Shown here: piece after piece, positions 54,701 to 62,746 of the stretch | How the letters are laid out: the number at the start of each line of letters is the position of its first letter | How positions within the stretch are numbered: the first letter of the stretch is position 1 | NCBI RefSeq assembly: GCF_050015995.1 | Contig: NZ_JBNHEP010000099.1 | Location: 73,066 to 137,065 of the forward strand | Length of the DNA stretch: 64,000 bases | Direction: 5' to 3' | From: Trichodesmium sp050015995 | GTDB lineage: Bacteria; Cyanobacteriota; Cyanobacteriia; Cyanobacteriales; Microcoleaceae | Program-made: the position numbers and the translations under genes | The notes under the pieces: generated by a model | Database searches by the model: none | Seen by the model: only the letters and a program-made list of their open reading frames with translations | What the model was told of the DNA's origin: nothing

Positions 54701-57306
54701 TTCTCTTGCCAACGTCGAAATTCCCAATCTTGCTCTATCCAATTTTTTAACCGACTCCAAGCAGTAATTAAAACTTCGTGAATTAACTCTACAGAAGCAA
54801 CATCTTTTTCCTTAGAAGTGTTTGTAAACTCAGAAAAACCTCTCTCCAAACCTCTCTCCTGCGAGGAGAGAGGCTTTGAAACCCCCATTCCCCTCCCCCC
54901 TTTCAAAGGGGGGTTAGGGGGGATAGGAAGGGGGGCAGGGGGGGTTAGGTTTTTAGGATTCATCGTTTTTCTTAGAAGTGTTTGTAAACCCATAAAAAAC
55001 CTCTCTCCAAACCTCTCTCCTGCAAGGAGAGAGGCTTTGAAGCCCCATTCCCTTGTAGGGAAGGGGGGCAGGGGGGTTAGGTTTTTAGGATTCTCTGTGC
55101 AATACTTCTCAAACAGTTTCTTATTTGTCACTACCAAACGCTCGTCGGCAAATTTAATTACTAACTGCCAATTTTCTTTGCCAATATCTGCAAAAGTGGC
55201 AATTTTCCGAGTAGCAATGCGACTAACTTCCCCCGATTTTTCCTGACTTATCGGTTGTACTAATTGAGTAAAAATATATCGCGCCTGCTCTTTCTCCTCC
55301 TGACTTAACCCAATATAAATCTTTTCCGCATAATCCCCTAAAACTTTAGTCAAACCTCCAATTTCTTCATAACTCGTCAGAGAAATTACTCCATATTTTT
55401 GCCTTTTCCATAACTCCTCCAAAGCAAATTGCAGCATCGGTAAATGACCAGAATTTTGCCGATAATCTTGAATCATTCTCTTAATTAACTCATCCGCAAA
55501 TTCTACTTCAAACTTTTGAGTAGGCAGAGCGATCGCCTCCTTCAACTCTTCATCATTCATAGGAGTAATTAACTTATCCCGTTCATCAAAAATCTTACCC
55601 AAATCTTCATCTAAAGCTTGAGATAAAAAATCTGCCCGTAAAGTTAAAACAATCTTCCAACTCTCTTCCCGAACCGCCTCAACCAAACCTGCCAAAAATG
55701 ACCGACGTTTCTCCTCAGAACATAAAGTATAAAGTTCCTCAAATTGGTCGATTACCAACAAAATTTGACAACCATTCTTTTCTTGCACAATGGCAGTTAA
55801 ACATTTAGCTAACTCCCCATAATTAGCCTCCAAATTTACCACCAAATCCAAAAAAGATAAATTATTTGCAGTTAAATTAGGTGAAATATTCCCCAATTCC
55901 TCAGCCAAATTTTCCCAAGGATTCGGATGAGGAAAACCAGGACGAATTTTCACCACAAAACGGGGTAAAAATTCCGTAGCTTGAGCCAACCATTGAGGAA
56001 TTAAACCAGCAGCAACTAAAGAAGATTTTCCACTACCAGAAGCACCAATCACAGCAACTAAATTTTGCCTTGCCACCTTTGACAACAAAGAATTAGTCAA
56101 CACTTTCCTGCCAAAAAATATCTCCGTATCATTTTCAGTAAAAGAACTCAATCCTTTGTAGGGAGACATCTGAATCTTTCCTCCCAACTCCAACCAACGG
56201 GGAGGAATTTCCGCAGGATTTTGACATAAAACAGGCAACCAACTCACACAAGGAAAATCTTTTTCTAATATTTGTAACCTTTGCCGACTCTCCCGCAAAG
56301 AACTATATAAAGATAAACCTTGAGTATAATTTTCCAGAAAAAATTGGAGAAACTTCGGAGCAATAGCCACAGGTAAATTTTCCCGCATCACAATAATTTG
56401 TGGTAAATGTAAATCCTCACTCTCTGCCAATTGATAAGCCAAACCTAAACCATCACAACTATTAAAAATCGCCAACTTTAAACCATACTTAACAGCTTGT
56501 TGAAGATGATTTTTTATTTCAGAAATAGTCAAAACATCTTGACCATTAATTTGAATCGTACCAATACTGCCATTATCTTTAGTTTTGCCATGACCAGCAA
56601 AAAATAAAATATCCCAATATTTTCCCCACAAAGGTTCATCTAATTGTGTGCGTTGAGGTTCTATTAACCAACAAATTTCTGCATCAGGAATTAATTCTCG
56701 AATTACCTGTTCATCAGCATCAGTTCCGGCATTATCTCCCAAAATAACTAAAATTTTTACCTTATCTTTTTTGTCAGATTTTATTGTTGTCTTAACTCGC
56801 TGAAAATTAGGAGAAGCGATGGAAATTTCAGCCTTCGGAAAATCCTTTAAAAAATCCCATTCATGCCAAGGCAAACGTCGCAACCAATGATTTTCAGTTG
56901 CCAATAAAATTCTCGTACTTTCTGATTTATCTAAATTATTCCGAAGTAAAATTTCTATCGGTTGAAAATCGGGGGAACTCAACCAAGTATTAAAAGTTTG
57001 AGCTAATAACTCAGCAGCCTTTTTACAAGCTGTAAAAGCATCATTTTTATCCCCATCTGAAATATTAGTCAAACCAGCTTTAGATTTTAAACGATTAGAA
57101 AAAAAGACCTCTAAATTTGTATATAAACTTTGCCAATGACGATATTGTTCTAAGATTTCAGAATGTGGAGGTAAATGTGCTGACTTACTAGCGATCGCTA
57201 AACTAGGTTCATTTTTTATCGAATCTATATCTTGCGAAATTTCACAACGCACCGAAAAACCCTTTTGAAATCCACCATCAATATTGAGAGTAACTAACTT
57301 TCCCAT
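51736..57306 (-). CDS. CHAT protease-nSTAND ATPase-WD40 protein with internal PDZ
   Basis: 1856 aa. Order: N-terminal helical part; CHAT caspase-like domain (~150-370) with catalytic His in FFAGHGKT (~238) and Cys in IFNSCDG (~285); nSTAND1 ATPase from MSPYKGLSSFTENDTEIFFGRK, P-loop GASGSGKSSL (~421) and Walker B LLVIDQFEELY (~515). Next comes a Pro-rich low-complexity insert (~737-825) encoded by a tandem DNA repeat, then a helical region. A membrane helix follows (~925-947, LISGLSVGLVMVSLFAVGAVWQW). WD40 blades run from ~1000 to ~1560 and again from ~1680 to 1830, with a PDZ domain between (~1590-1660, VWQNSTAEEAGLRSGDKILEIDGHKI). Likely a membrane-anchored sensor that activates the protease on ligand recognition. 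Target unknown. Confidence 0.9.
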   Translation of the reverse strand: MGKLVTLNIDGGFQKGFSVRCEISQDIDSIKNEPSLAIASKSAHLPPHSEILEQYRHWQSLYTNLEVFFSNRLKSKAGLTNISDGDKNDAFTACKKAAELLAQTFNTWLSSPDFQPIEILLRNNLDKSESTRILLATENHWLRRLPWHEWDFLKDFPKAEISIASPNFQRVKTTIKSDKKDKVKILVILGDNAGTDADEQVIRELIPDAEICWLIEPQRTQLDEPLWGKYWDILFFAGHGKTKDNGSIGTIQINGQDVLTISEIKNHLQQAVKYGLKLAIFNSCDGLGLAYQLAESEDLHLPQIIVMRENLPVAIAPKFLQFFLENYTQGLSLYSSLRESRQRLQILEKDFPCVSWLPVLCQNPAEIPPRWLELGGKIQMSPYKGLSSFTENDTEIFFGRKVLTNSLLSKVARQNLVAVIGASGSGKSSLVAAGLIPQWLAQATEFLPRFVVKIRPGFPHPNPWENLAEELGNISPNLTANNLSFLDLVVNLEANYGELAKCLTAIVQEKNGCQILLVIDQFEELYTLCSEEKRRSFLAGLVEAVREESWKIVLTLRADFLSQALDEDLGKIFDERDKLITPMNDEELKEAIALPTQKFEVEFADELIKRMIQDYRQNSGHLPMLQFALEELWKRQKYGVISLTSYEEIGGLTKVLGDYAEKIYIGLSQEEKEQARYIFTQLVQPISQEKSGEVSRIATRKIATFADIGKENWQLVIKFADERLVVTNKKLFEKYCTENPKNLTPLPPFPTREWGFKASLLAGERFGERFFMGLQTLLRKTMNPKNLTPPAPLPIPPNPPLKGGRGMGVSKPLSSQERGLERGFSEFTNTSKEKDVASVELIHEVLITAWSRLKNWIEQDWEFRRWQEKLRDNLSQWEKEKKDDFLLQGGLLKEAESWLEKAEQKIPEKERGYVEKSRKRRERERQKLISGLSVGLVMVSLFAVGAVWQWQRAERQSLINEVDSLSNLALNQFQSGEGGISALMTAMDAGQKLKQLVKDDEKLGNYPTTRPLLALQTITNNIKEKNEFQSYNLGNAEFIRQAFFTPDGKHIVSHSFADGESKVIIWNLAGEKVTEWQIPEKLEIHKLAISPNGKYIATIAGRTGTFYIWDFSGKKVAESSELVDGYSIVEFSPDSQYIAVTSTLKVNVDFFDLSGKKIKELKIDGSGTIQSLEFTANGEEIAIGNAVGMVQFWNLKTLEKIREFKANTNQVIEIDISPDGQQVLTLGVDINSDKIVGVSPKLWDLSGKKIANFGFFFQSITNTGIAGGVSLSPDGKQIAIAIPGEGAVIFYDATSGKLTASSTISFTSGYSLNYSPDSQIITISGAEGINLLSNKAKFYVVELPTNYEIETTQMKVKGFIDLQYSADGKKLVVINKYPKSNYVDIWDWQQGENIRINYGNFAENEMLSSYFTSGDFFEKAIFASMTPDGKFIVLVTKEGIQKLDLEANLISQLKTNVSSEERLLMTWFGGKYKADRKYSSNLDGSKIATIGTYGEYWENILRFWDLSTQEVKQFKNNSLSPIIGRVLVSPNGKYILTISSGIGKLWDASGNLLNPLDVNGKSLQGDELSMLAILLDVKKEKVGFREGVRILDVWQNSTAEEAGLRSGDKILEIDGHKISDTKNIDEINTLLLGEPGTHVKLKVENRSSIKIEEKTVLREKVILDISNWRLYIGNTAKFSHDSEYLATWDLGSQNLSLRNIKTKKLVEINNQGGIVGVFFSPDNQLLATASIDYSIKIWDFSGKLISNIKLEQIPSGVLTFSPDSQQIAVLSHPNELSIWSINGKQIAKYTVPESDQTQIVFSPDGKYIATGQSKVFIWQNKNLNELLATGCDWLQEYLTNRPQEKEKLKVCQEEIK
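54838..55095. repeat. tandem in-frame repeat inside the CHAT gene
   Basis: Two ~155-bp copies, each beginning with cttagaagtgtttgtaaac, then aacctctctccaaacctctc, a ctctctcct/aggagagag hairpin, the ggggggcaggggggttagg run and tttttaggattc. In-frame they encode NPKNLTP...KGG...KPLSSQERGLERG twice. Such units are usually intergenic in cyanobacteria (compare 29921 and 39538). Confidence 0.85.
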
Positions 57307-57496
57307 AACTGCTCCTAAATTTATCAGAAGGATGAATAAATATTAAGTGGGACAGGCATCCTGCCTGCTCCTCTGTTCCTGCCCGTCCGAAAATACAAGG
57401 AACGGGCAAGATGCCCATTCCACAAAACTATTAAAATATCCCGCATTTATGCAATGCCCGAAATTTTGTTGATAAACCCGGTTTCTGCAACAATTT
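57307..57496. repeat. palindromic spacer repeats
   Basis: 57349-57422 has ends gtgggacaggcatc and gatgcccattccac, an imperfect inverted repeat with ggaacgggcaag inside. Immediately after, ~57430-57450, lies cccgcatttatgcaatgccc, a lone end of the GGGCATTGCA type seen at 7121. Confidence 0.6.
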
Positions 57497-57829
57497 CTAA
57501 CTTACAGAAAAATCAGAAAATTGTCGAACAAAAGGCGAACGAAAAGCCAAAACAATATCAGATTTTGGCACACCTAAATCTAATAATTGTTGAGCAATAC
57601 CTTGCTCAGTAAAATCTTGCTGAATCCAAATTTTGCCATCTTTAATATCAACATGAATAGAACAACCATAATCCCGTTTTTCATTTTGCCAACGCAAAGA
57701 AATTAAGAGGTAATGATTTCTTTCCGAATCCAAAATTAGTTGTGTTTCATATTGTGAATCTTGAGTATGATATTGATAGTGTTCTTTAAGTATTTGTGTG
57801 ACAATTTCTGGATAATTTAATCGCTCCAT
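57497..57829 (-). CDS. XisI family protein (fdxN excision controlling factor type)
   Basis: 110 aa from the ATG at 57829 (MERLNYPEIVTQILKEHYQYH), the family's normal start; 14 upstream codons are open but overlap a palindromic repeat. Core: DSERNHYLLISLRWQNEKRDYGCSIHVDIKDGKIWIQQDFTEQGIAQQLLDLGVPKSDIVLAFRSPFVRQFSDFSV. XisI homologues are numerous in filamentous cyanobacteria and usually pair with XisH; no xisH is adjacent here. The name reflects an Anabaena excision factor; the biochemical role is unknown and may be toxin-antitoxin-like. Confidence 0.92.
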   Translation of the reverse strand: MERLNYPEIVTQILKEHYQYHTQDSQYETQLILDSERNHYLLISLRWQNEKRDYGCSIHVDIKDGKIWIQQDFTEQGIAQQLLDLGVPKSDIVLAFRSPFVRQFSDFSVS

Positions 57830-57856
57830 AAAACAATTATCTCCAAAGTACCGTTC

Positions 57857-57886
57857 GTAGGGACGTTGCATGCAACGTCCCTACAT
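57857..57886. repeat. GTAGGGACGTTGCATGCAACGTCC palindrome
   Basis: A perfect palindrome centred on tgcatgca (gtagggacgttg / caacgtccctac) between xisI and the DUF1822 gene. The same core is at 9664-9693 and a degraded copy at 60480-60515. It would form a strong hairpin in RNA on either strand. Confidence 0.8.
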
Positions 57887-57916
57887 TATGGTTAATCAAT
57901 GTATTTTATATCTAAA

Positions 57917-59035
57917 CTAAACAACAAAATCCTCACTAATCACAGCTTCACCTAATACCAATTGTACTGTAAATTCTTCCCCTAATTCTCCTGCAAATTG
58001 ACATTGAATAATCCTATCTTCACTTCTAGCTGTAACTTCTTGAAAAACTTCATTTTTACTTAAAACAATCAACTTCAAATTAGGAGGAAGATAAAAATTA
58101 TCCCCAGTCGGATAAACCCGTAAAGTTATTTCCACTTCAAAAGAATCATCATTTTCTGGTAGTAAATTTACCAGTAAAACTACAGAATGACTCAACAAAT
58201 CTGATCGTAAATCAATAAGTTTTGTACCTTGAATTTCGTCCCTACTTCTAAATACTAATCGTGAAGGACTTAATAATTCATTTGCTGCTTGCCATCCAGT
58301 AGTTAAAATATTATCAAACCATTGAGTTAAATTCACCCGACTTGGTATGATTTCTACATCTATAATAGGAACACCTAATCTCTCTGAAAGTAAACCTTGT
58401 TGATGCAAAGATTCTACTTGCTCACAAGCAGATTGAGAACCTTTGAAAACCAAAATTATACTACCCATTTTAATTTCCACTACCCTAAGATAAGGACATC
58501 CTGTTATCGCCCTCACTTTGTTCTCAATTTCTAACAATTGTTTTGCTGAAACATCATCAGGGATTCTAATTAATAAATTTGTTTCTTTTTCAGGATTAGG
58601 AGGTTGAGGTTGTTTTTTATATTTAGAATTCAACAAATTAAAAACAATATCTTTAGGATTACCAATTTCTATATCTTCAGTATTGCCAGTTTTGATATTT
58701 TTAGGATTACCAATTTCTTGCTCCAGCAATTTTTGTAAGCAAAAATGAATCCCTTTTTTCTTTTTATCATTACTTAGTTTAGTTCTGAGAGAATCAACTG
58801 ATGTAATATCTTCTAATTCAGAAACCATATCTGGAAGTTGTTTTGCAACTAATGCCATTAATAAATACTGCTTGTGAAATTTGCTTAAGCCTTCCCTCAT
58901 TGACCATTTTTTTTTAATTTTTTCTAGGTCAAAAATTAAATCATTAACATTCCAAGTAGCTTGAGCTTCAGCATAAAAGTTATAATTAACTAAATCTTGA
59001 AGACACTTAGAATTACTTGCAGCTTGATTCATCAA
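57917..59035 (-). CDS. DUF1822 family protein with N-terminal HTH-like domain
   Basis: 372 aa. Residues ~30-150 are helical and resemble the HTH-like adaptor domain of cyanobacterial STAND systems (FHKQYLLMALVAKQLPDMVSELEDITSVDSLRTKLS...LQKLLEQ...IVFNLLNSKYKK). Residues ~155-240 form a small alpha/beta segment (LIRIPDDVSAKQLLEIENKVRAITGCPYLRVVEIKMGSIILVFKGSQSACEQV), similar to domains found with CHAT systems. The C-terminal DUF1822 part (VNLTQWFDNILTTGWQAANELL ... VVLLVNLLPENDDSFEVEITLRVYPTGDNFYLPPNLKLIVL ... ) is beta-rich. It sits upstream of xisI and the CHAT gene on the same strand, so it is probably a partner of the protease. Confidence 0.8.
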   Translation of the reverse strand: MMNQAASNSKCLQDLVNYNFYAEAQATWNVNDLIFDLEKIKKKWSMREGLSKFHKQYLLMALVAKQLPDMVSELEDITSVDSLRTKLSNDKKKKGIHFCLQKLLEQEIGNPKNIKTGNTEDIEIGNPKDIVFNLLNSKYKKQPQPPNPEKETNLLIRIPDDVSAKQLLEIENKVRAITGCPYLRVVEIKMGSIILVFKGSQSACEQVESLHQQGLLSERLGVPIIDVEIIPSRVNLTQWFDNILTTGWQAANELLSPSRLVFRSRDEIQGTKLIDLRSDLLSHSVVLLVNLLPENDDSFEVEITLRVYPTGDNFYLPPNLKLIVLSKNEVFQEVTARSEDRIIQCQFAGELGEEFTVQLVLGEAVISEDFVV

Positions 59036-59211
59036 ATTTACCTCGCAACGTTTTTTTTCTAATAGTCATAATTTTACCATTGTTGTTAATAATGACCATT
59101 AGTTATAAATAATTTCCATTATCAATTTGCCTTGTAGAGTAGGAATTGAGAGGCCAAAAAATACTTAATTAAGCCTCATCAATTTTACTAAAACAAAGGA
59201 GTCATTTTCTT

Positions 59212-59463
59212 ATGAGCAATCCTATCGTAGCCACCACTGCAGTAGGCGGTGCATTAGCTGGAGCAGCTACTACAGGCGGTACATTAGCAACTGTTACCGG
59301 AACAACTGCTACTGGTATCGCTACTACAACTGGTGGTATTGGTATCACAACCTTAGCAACAACAGCAGGTACAGCAACTTCAGTAGCTATCGCTCCCGTC
59401 GTAGCTGTAGTAGCAGCACCAGTTGCAGTCGGAGCATTTGTTTGGTGGTTACTGCGTGATTAA
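59212..59463 (+). CDS. small glycine-zipper membrane protein
   Basis: 83 aa, almost only Gly, Ala, Thr, Val and Ile: MSNPIVATTAVGGALAGAATTGGTLATVTG...VAIAPVVAVVAAPVAVGAFVWWLLRD. The G-x-x-x-G/A spacing fits a glycine-zipper membrane helix pair, ending in WWLLRD. There is a good ribosome site (aaggagtca) 8-9 nt before the ATG. It is divergent from the DUF1822-xisI-CHAT genes. It could be a pore-forming or membrane-lytic effector or an activator, but there is no direct evidence. Confidence 0.7.
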   Translation: MSNPIVATTAVGGALAGAATTGGTLATVTGTTATGIATTTGGIGITTLATTAGTATSVAIAPVVAVVAAPVAVGAFVWWLLRD

Positions 59464-59488
59464 CTTTGGCTAAACAGCATCTACATTT

Positions 59489-59514
59489 GTAGGGTGCATT
59501 GCAACGCACCCTAC
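59489..59514. repeat. GTAGGGTGC palindrome between small genes
   Basis: gtagggtgcattg / caacgcaccctac is a near-perfect 26-bp inverted repeat in the 91-bp gap between two small genes. Similar in style to the gtagggacgttg palindrome nearby. It could form an attenuating hairpin. Confidence 0.65.
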
Positions 59515-59554
59515 CGATCGCCCATACCAACAAAAAAACAGGAGAAATTTAGAT

Positions 59555-59818
59555 ATGTCTGCATCTGAAATTGTTATGCACCAGATGTTTGCTGAAGCTG
59601 TTGCCCACTATCACCCCTTTGGTGAATATCTCGGCTATCAAGAGGCCGCAGATGGATTTATTGTCTATTATGAAGGCACGAATGGTCAACAATATATGGC
59701 AATAGATACAGAAGGAAACGTCCTTGGGGATACGACGATGGGAACAACGAGAACAGTTGGTGCTTTCGCGGTGGGAGTCGCTATTCTCGATGCTCTGTTC
59801 GGAGGTTCATCTTCCTAG
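59555..59818 (+). CDS. small protein of unknown function
   Basis: 87 aa: MSASEIVMHQMFAEAVAHYHPFGEYLGYQEAADGFIVYYEGTNGQQYMAIDTEGNVLGDTTMGTTRTVGAFAVGVAILDALFGGSSS. A soluble N-terminal part and a hydrophobic C-terminal segment (VGAFAVGVAILDALFGG). There is a strong ribosome site (caggaga) before the ATG. It is on the same strand as the glycine-zipper gene and likely co-transcribed. No family recognised. Confidence 0.65.
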   Translation: MSASEIVMHQMFAEAVAHYHPFGEYLGYQEAADGFIVYYEGTNGQQYMAIDTEGNVLGDTTMGTTRTVGAFAVGVAILDALFGGSSS

Positions 59819-60011
59819 TTGTCTTCATCAAGATATTGGTTAAATGGCAAAGTCTTTACAACTTTGCCTACATTTTGGTATAACACCTCGGTTTTTATTG
59901 TCAAAGTTTTGGGCATCAATAGGAATAACATATTAAGGATGCTTTTCCCGGTTAGGTGAGGAAACAAACCCGGTTTTTCAAAGATTTATTCTATTTAAGG
60001 AATCATTCATT

Positions 60012-60395
60012 ATGAACAAAAATTTGTCAATTATTTCTGCTGCACTTTTCGCTATTTATTCTAGTTTGACTATTACTTTACCCGCAATAGCTAAGTCAAG
60101 CACAAGCGATCGCCCACAGACTATCCAAGTCACCCCAGAAAATTTACCAAAAAACACCATTGCTCAAACAGGGCGGTATGCTTTTAGTATTATTTGGTTG
60201 TCTTCTTCTACAAGAAGGATTACTCTGAAGAGCGTTTCTACAGGTAACAGGTTTGATATTTATTATGCCAGCCCAATTAGTCCAAAAGTTGGGGACATGA
60301 TTACAGTAATTATGGATAATGGTAGATGGAATACTCTCATCAATGAACGCACAGGTAAATCTTCAGCAGTTACGAGCGTTCAAAGGAAATACTAA
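60012..60395 (+). CDS. small exported protein of unknown function
   Basis: 127 aa with a clear signal peptide (MNKNLSIISAALFAIYSSLTITLPAIA, cut after AIA-K). The mature part is beta-rich: NTIAQTGRYAFSIIWLSSSTRRITLKSVSTGNRFDIYYASPISPKVGDMITVIMDNGRWNTLINERTGK. A ribosome site (taaggaa) is present. No family recognised; periplasmic or extracellular. Confidence 0.65.
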   Translation: MNKNLSIISAALFAIYSSLTITLPAIAKSSTSDRPQTIQVTPENLPKNTIAQTGRYAFSIIWLSSSTRRITLKSVSTGNRFDIYYASPISPKVGDMITVIMDNGRWNTLINERTGKSSAVTSVQRKY

Positions 60396-60477
60396 ACTAA
60401 AACGAAGATAAACAGGTTAGATAGGGACTTACGGACCAAAATAACAAATCGGGTTTAGAGCGCTTTTCATTGTCAGT

Positions 60478-60615
60478 AGTAGGGATGTTCGCATTTTTGT
60501 TATGCAACGTCCCTACATTAATTAGGGTTAATAATATATTTGATATCTAAACTAAATCACAAAATCCTCAGTAATTACGGCTTCCCCTAAAAATAATTGT
60601 ATTGAGTTGGGCTTA
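60478..60615 (-). pseudogene. remnant of a second DUF1822 gene end
   Basis: The minus strand reads NSIQLFLGEAVITEDFVI followed by a stop, nearly the same as the end of the DUF1822 protein at 57917 (VQLVLGEAVISEDFVV). The flanking atatctaaactaaa and the gtaggga...gcaacgtccctac palindrome are also shared. The region therefore duplicates the 57850-57970 junction; the rest of the second copy is gone, replaced by the FAD gene's upstream region. Confidence 0.75.
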
Positions 60616-60736
60616 AAATTCCTCAACTATGTACTCATTATTCAATTGGCCATACAAATATATTCGACTCGAAATCAAGTTTGTTCAAATTAATCTAAAA
60701 TTTGAGTATTTGATTATTAAAAGTTCATCTAAAATT

Positions 60737-62746
60737 ATGCTCAAAAAAAACAAACCAATAATTAGTCTAATTCTCAGCTTATTCTCCCTAACTCCTACGA
60801 TCGCCCCCACCTTAGCAGCGCCACCCCGTACCCCAGATCAAGAAGAAACCTGCGAAATTTTAGTCATCGGTGGCGGTTTGTCAGGAGCAGCAACTGCCTA
60901 CGAATCACTATTAGCAGGACGCACCGTTTGTATCACCGAAATCACCGACTGGGTGGGCGGTCAAATTTCCTCCCAAGGCACCTCCGCTCTCGACGAACGC
61001 GGAACTCAACGCAGTCTCCTATTTTATCCCCGTGGTTATCTAGAATTACGGGAACGCATTGAGGAAAAATACGGTAGACTTAATCCTGGCACCTGTTGGG
61101 TAAGCGTCTCCTGTTTTATGCCTTACGATGGTCACGGTATCCTATTTGAGATGTTAGAGGATGCTGCCAAAAAAGGCGGAGGTACATTAAAATGGTTTCC
61201 CAATACTATTATCAAAGAATTAGATATATCTAATAATCAAATTAATAGAGCGATCGCCATCCAATATCAACCAGCAGCAGGCACCCCACCCATCAACAGC
61301 GAACCCCTATCTCAAATTATCGAAGATGCTTACCGTTACCAAAACTCAGCAAGATTTGACAAAACCATAATTCAGTTTGTACCCCAACCATCCCCAGATA
61401 AAACAGGTGGTGCTGACTGGTATGTTGTAGAAGCAACCGAAACTGGAGAAATTATTGCTCTCGCAGATGTTCCCTATCGTCTCGGTATCGATCCACAAAC
61501 CTACGTTGACCCCTCATCCCCTGTTGACACTAGAGACTCCTACTGCACTCAAGGTTTTACCTACACTTTCGCAATGGAGGCGACCGAAACACCTCAAACC
61601 CATGTGGAACCGCCATTTTATTCTCAGTACGCCCCCTACTATAGTTATGAATTATCCAGATTAGCTAATTTCAACTTAGTTTTCACCTATCGGCAAATTT
61701 GGTCAATGAAACCAGACGCACCCCAACCCCCCGACTACAAAAAACGAACTATTTATCCCGGTGATATTTCCATGCAAAATTGGACTTGGGGTAATGACTA
61801 CCGCCCTGGAAACCGCGACGATAACTTGATTTATAGTCGAGGACAACTACAAGCTACAGGTCAACTACAACCGGGGGGTTGGATGGGTGGTTTGCGTGCT
61901 GAAACTCTCCGTCGAGGTGAGGAAAATGCTCTCGGTTATTTTCATTGGTTAGTTGAAGGAACTACTGACTCTCAGTTAGGGGAAGGAGTGAAGAAAAAAT
62001 ATCCAAATCATCTTTTATTGACTGGGTTGGACGCGCCGATGGGAACAGCTCATGGGTTATCGAAATATCCTTATATGCGAGAGGGGCGACGCATTATTGG
62101 TCGTGTCGGGAAAACTCACCCAAAAGGTTTTACTGTGGGAGAGGTTGATATTGCTAAAAAGAATTTTCGGGATGATTTTTATCTACAAAATTTACCGCCG
62201 GATAGGTTACATTATTTGTGGGGAGCTGTTTCTGCTTTTGTTCCCCCAGATGCACAAATTAATTCAATGAAAGAAATGCCTCAAAGAGCAAGAGCAACGA
62301 TTTTTCCTGATAGTGTAGGGATAGGTCATTACGCCATAGATTTTCATCCTTGTATGACAAAAAGTCCGGCAGAAGCACCTGGAAATTCTGAAAGAGCAGG
62401 TATTAGGCGAGGTCAGGGTTCTGCCTATCCTTTTCAAATACCTTTACGAGCAATGATTCCCCAAAAAATTGATAATTTGTTAGTAGCTGGAAAGAGTATC
62501 GCGACAAGTTATATTGCTGCTGCTGCTTATCGAGTACATTCTTTTGAATGGTCTGCTGGAGCTGCTGCTGGTACAACAATTGATTTTGCTTTAGAAAGGG
62601 GTATTTTTCCTTATGAATTAATTGATGATATGCCTTCTAAGGAATGGGAATTAGAAATATTACAAGGTCTTTTGCAGGAAAATGGCAATCCCACAGCTTT
62701 TCCTGAAACTTCTATTTTTAATAATACTTGGGATGAATGGAAATAG
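60737..62746 (+). CDS. exported FAD-dependent oxidoreductase
   Basis: 669 aa from the ATG at 60737, which starts a good signal peptide (MLKKNKPIISLILSLFSLTPTIAPTLA-AP); 36 codons are open upstream but lack a leader and overlap the DUF1822 remnant. FAD-binding Rossmann: CEILVIGGGLSGAATAYESLLAGRTVCITEITDWVGGQIS. Later parts include PLRAMIPQKIDNLLVAGKSIATSYIAAAAYRVHSFEWSAGAAAGTTIDFALERGI, the usual second FAD contact of the FAD-dependent oxidoreductase family (FAD_oxidored). Exported to the periplasm or outside; substrate unknown. It stands alone. Confidence 0.88.
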   Translation: MLKKNKPIISLILSLFSLTPTIAPTLAAPPRTPDQEETCEILVIGGGLSGAATAYESLLAGRTVCITEITDWVGGQISSQGTSALDERGTQRSLLFYPRGYLELRERIEEKYGRLNPGTCWVSVSCFMPYDGHGILFEMLEDAAKKGGGTLKWFPNTIIKELDISNNQINRAIAIQYQPAAGTPPINSEPLSQIIEDAYRYQNSARFDKTIIQFVPQPSPDKTGGADWYVVEATETGEIIALADVPYRLGIDPQTYVDPSSPVDTRDSYCTQGFTYTFAMEATETPQTHVEPPFYSQYAPYYSYELSRLANFNLVFTYRQIWSMKPDAPQPPDYKKRTIYPGDISMQNWTWGNDYRPGNRDDNLIYSRGQLQATGQLQPGGWMGGLRAETLRRGEENALGYFHWLVEGTTDSQLGEGVKKKYPNHLLLTGLDAPMGTAHGLSKYPYMREGRRIIGRVGKTHPKGFTVGEVDIAKKNFRDDFYLQNLPPDRLHYLWGAVSAFVPPDAQINSMKEMPQRARATIFPDSVGIGHYAIDFHPCMTKSPAEAPGNSERAGIRRGQGSAYPFQIPLRAMIPQKIDNLLVAGKSIATSYIAAAAYRVHSFEWSAGAAAGTTIDFALERGIFPYELIDDMPSKEWELEILQGLLQENGNPTAFPETSIFNNTWDEWK

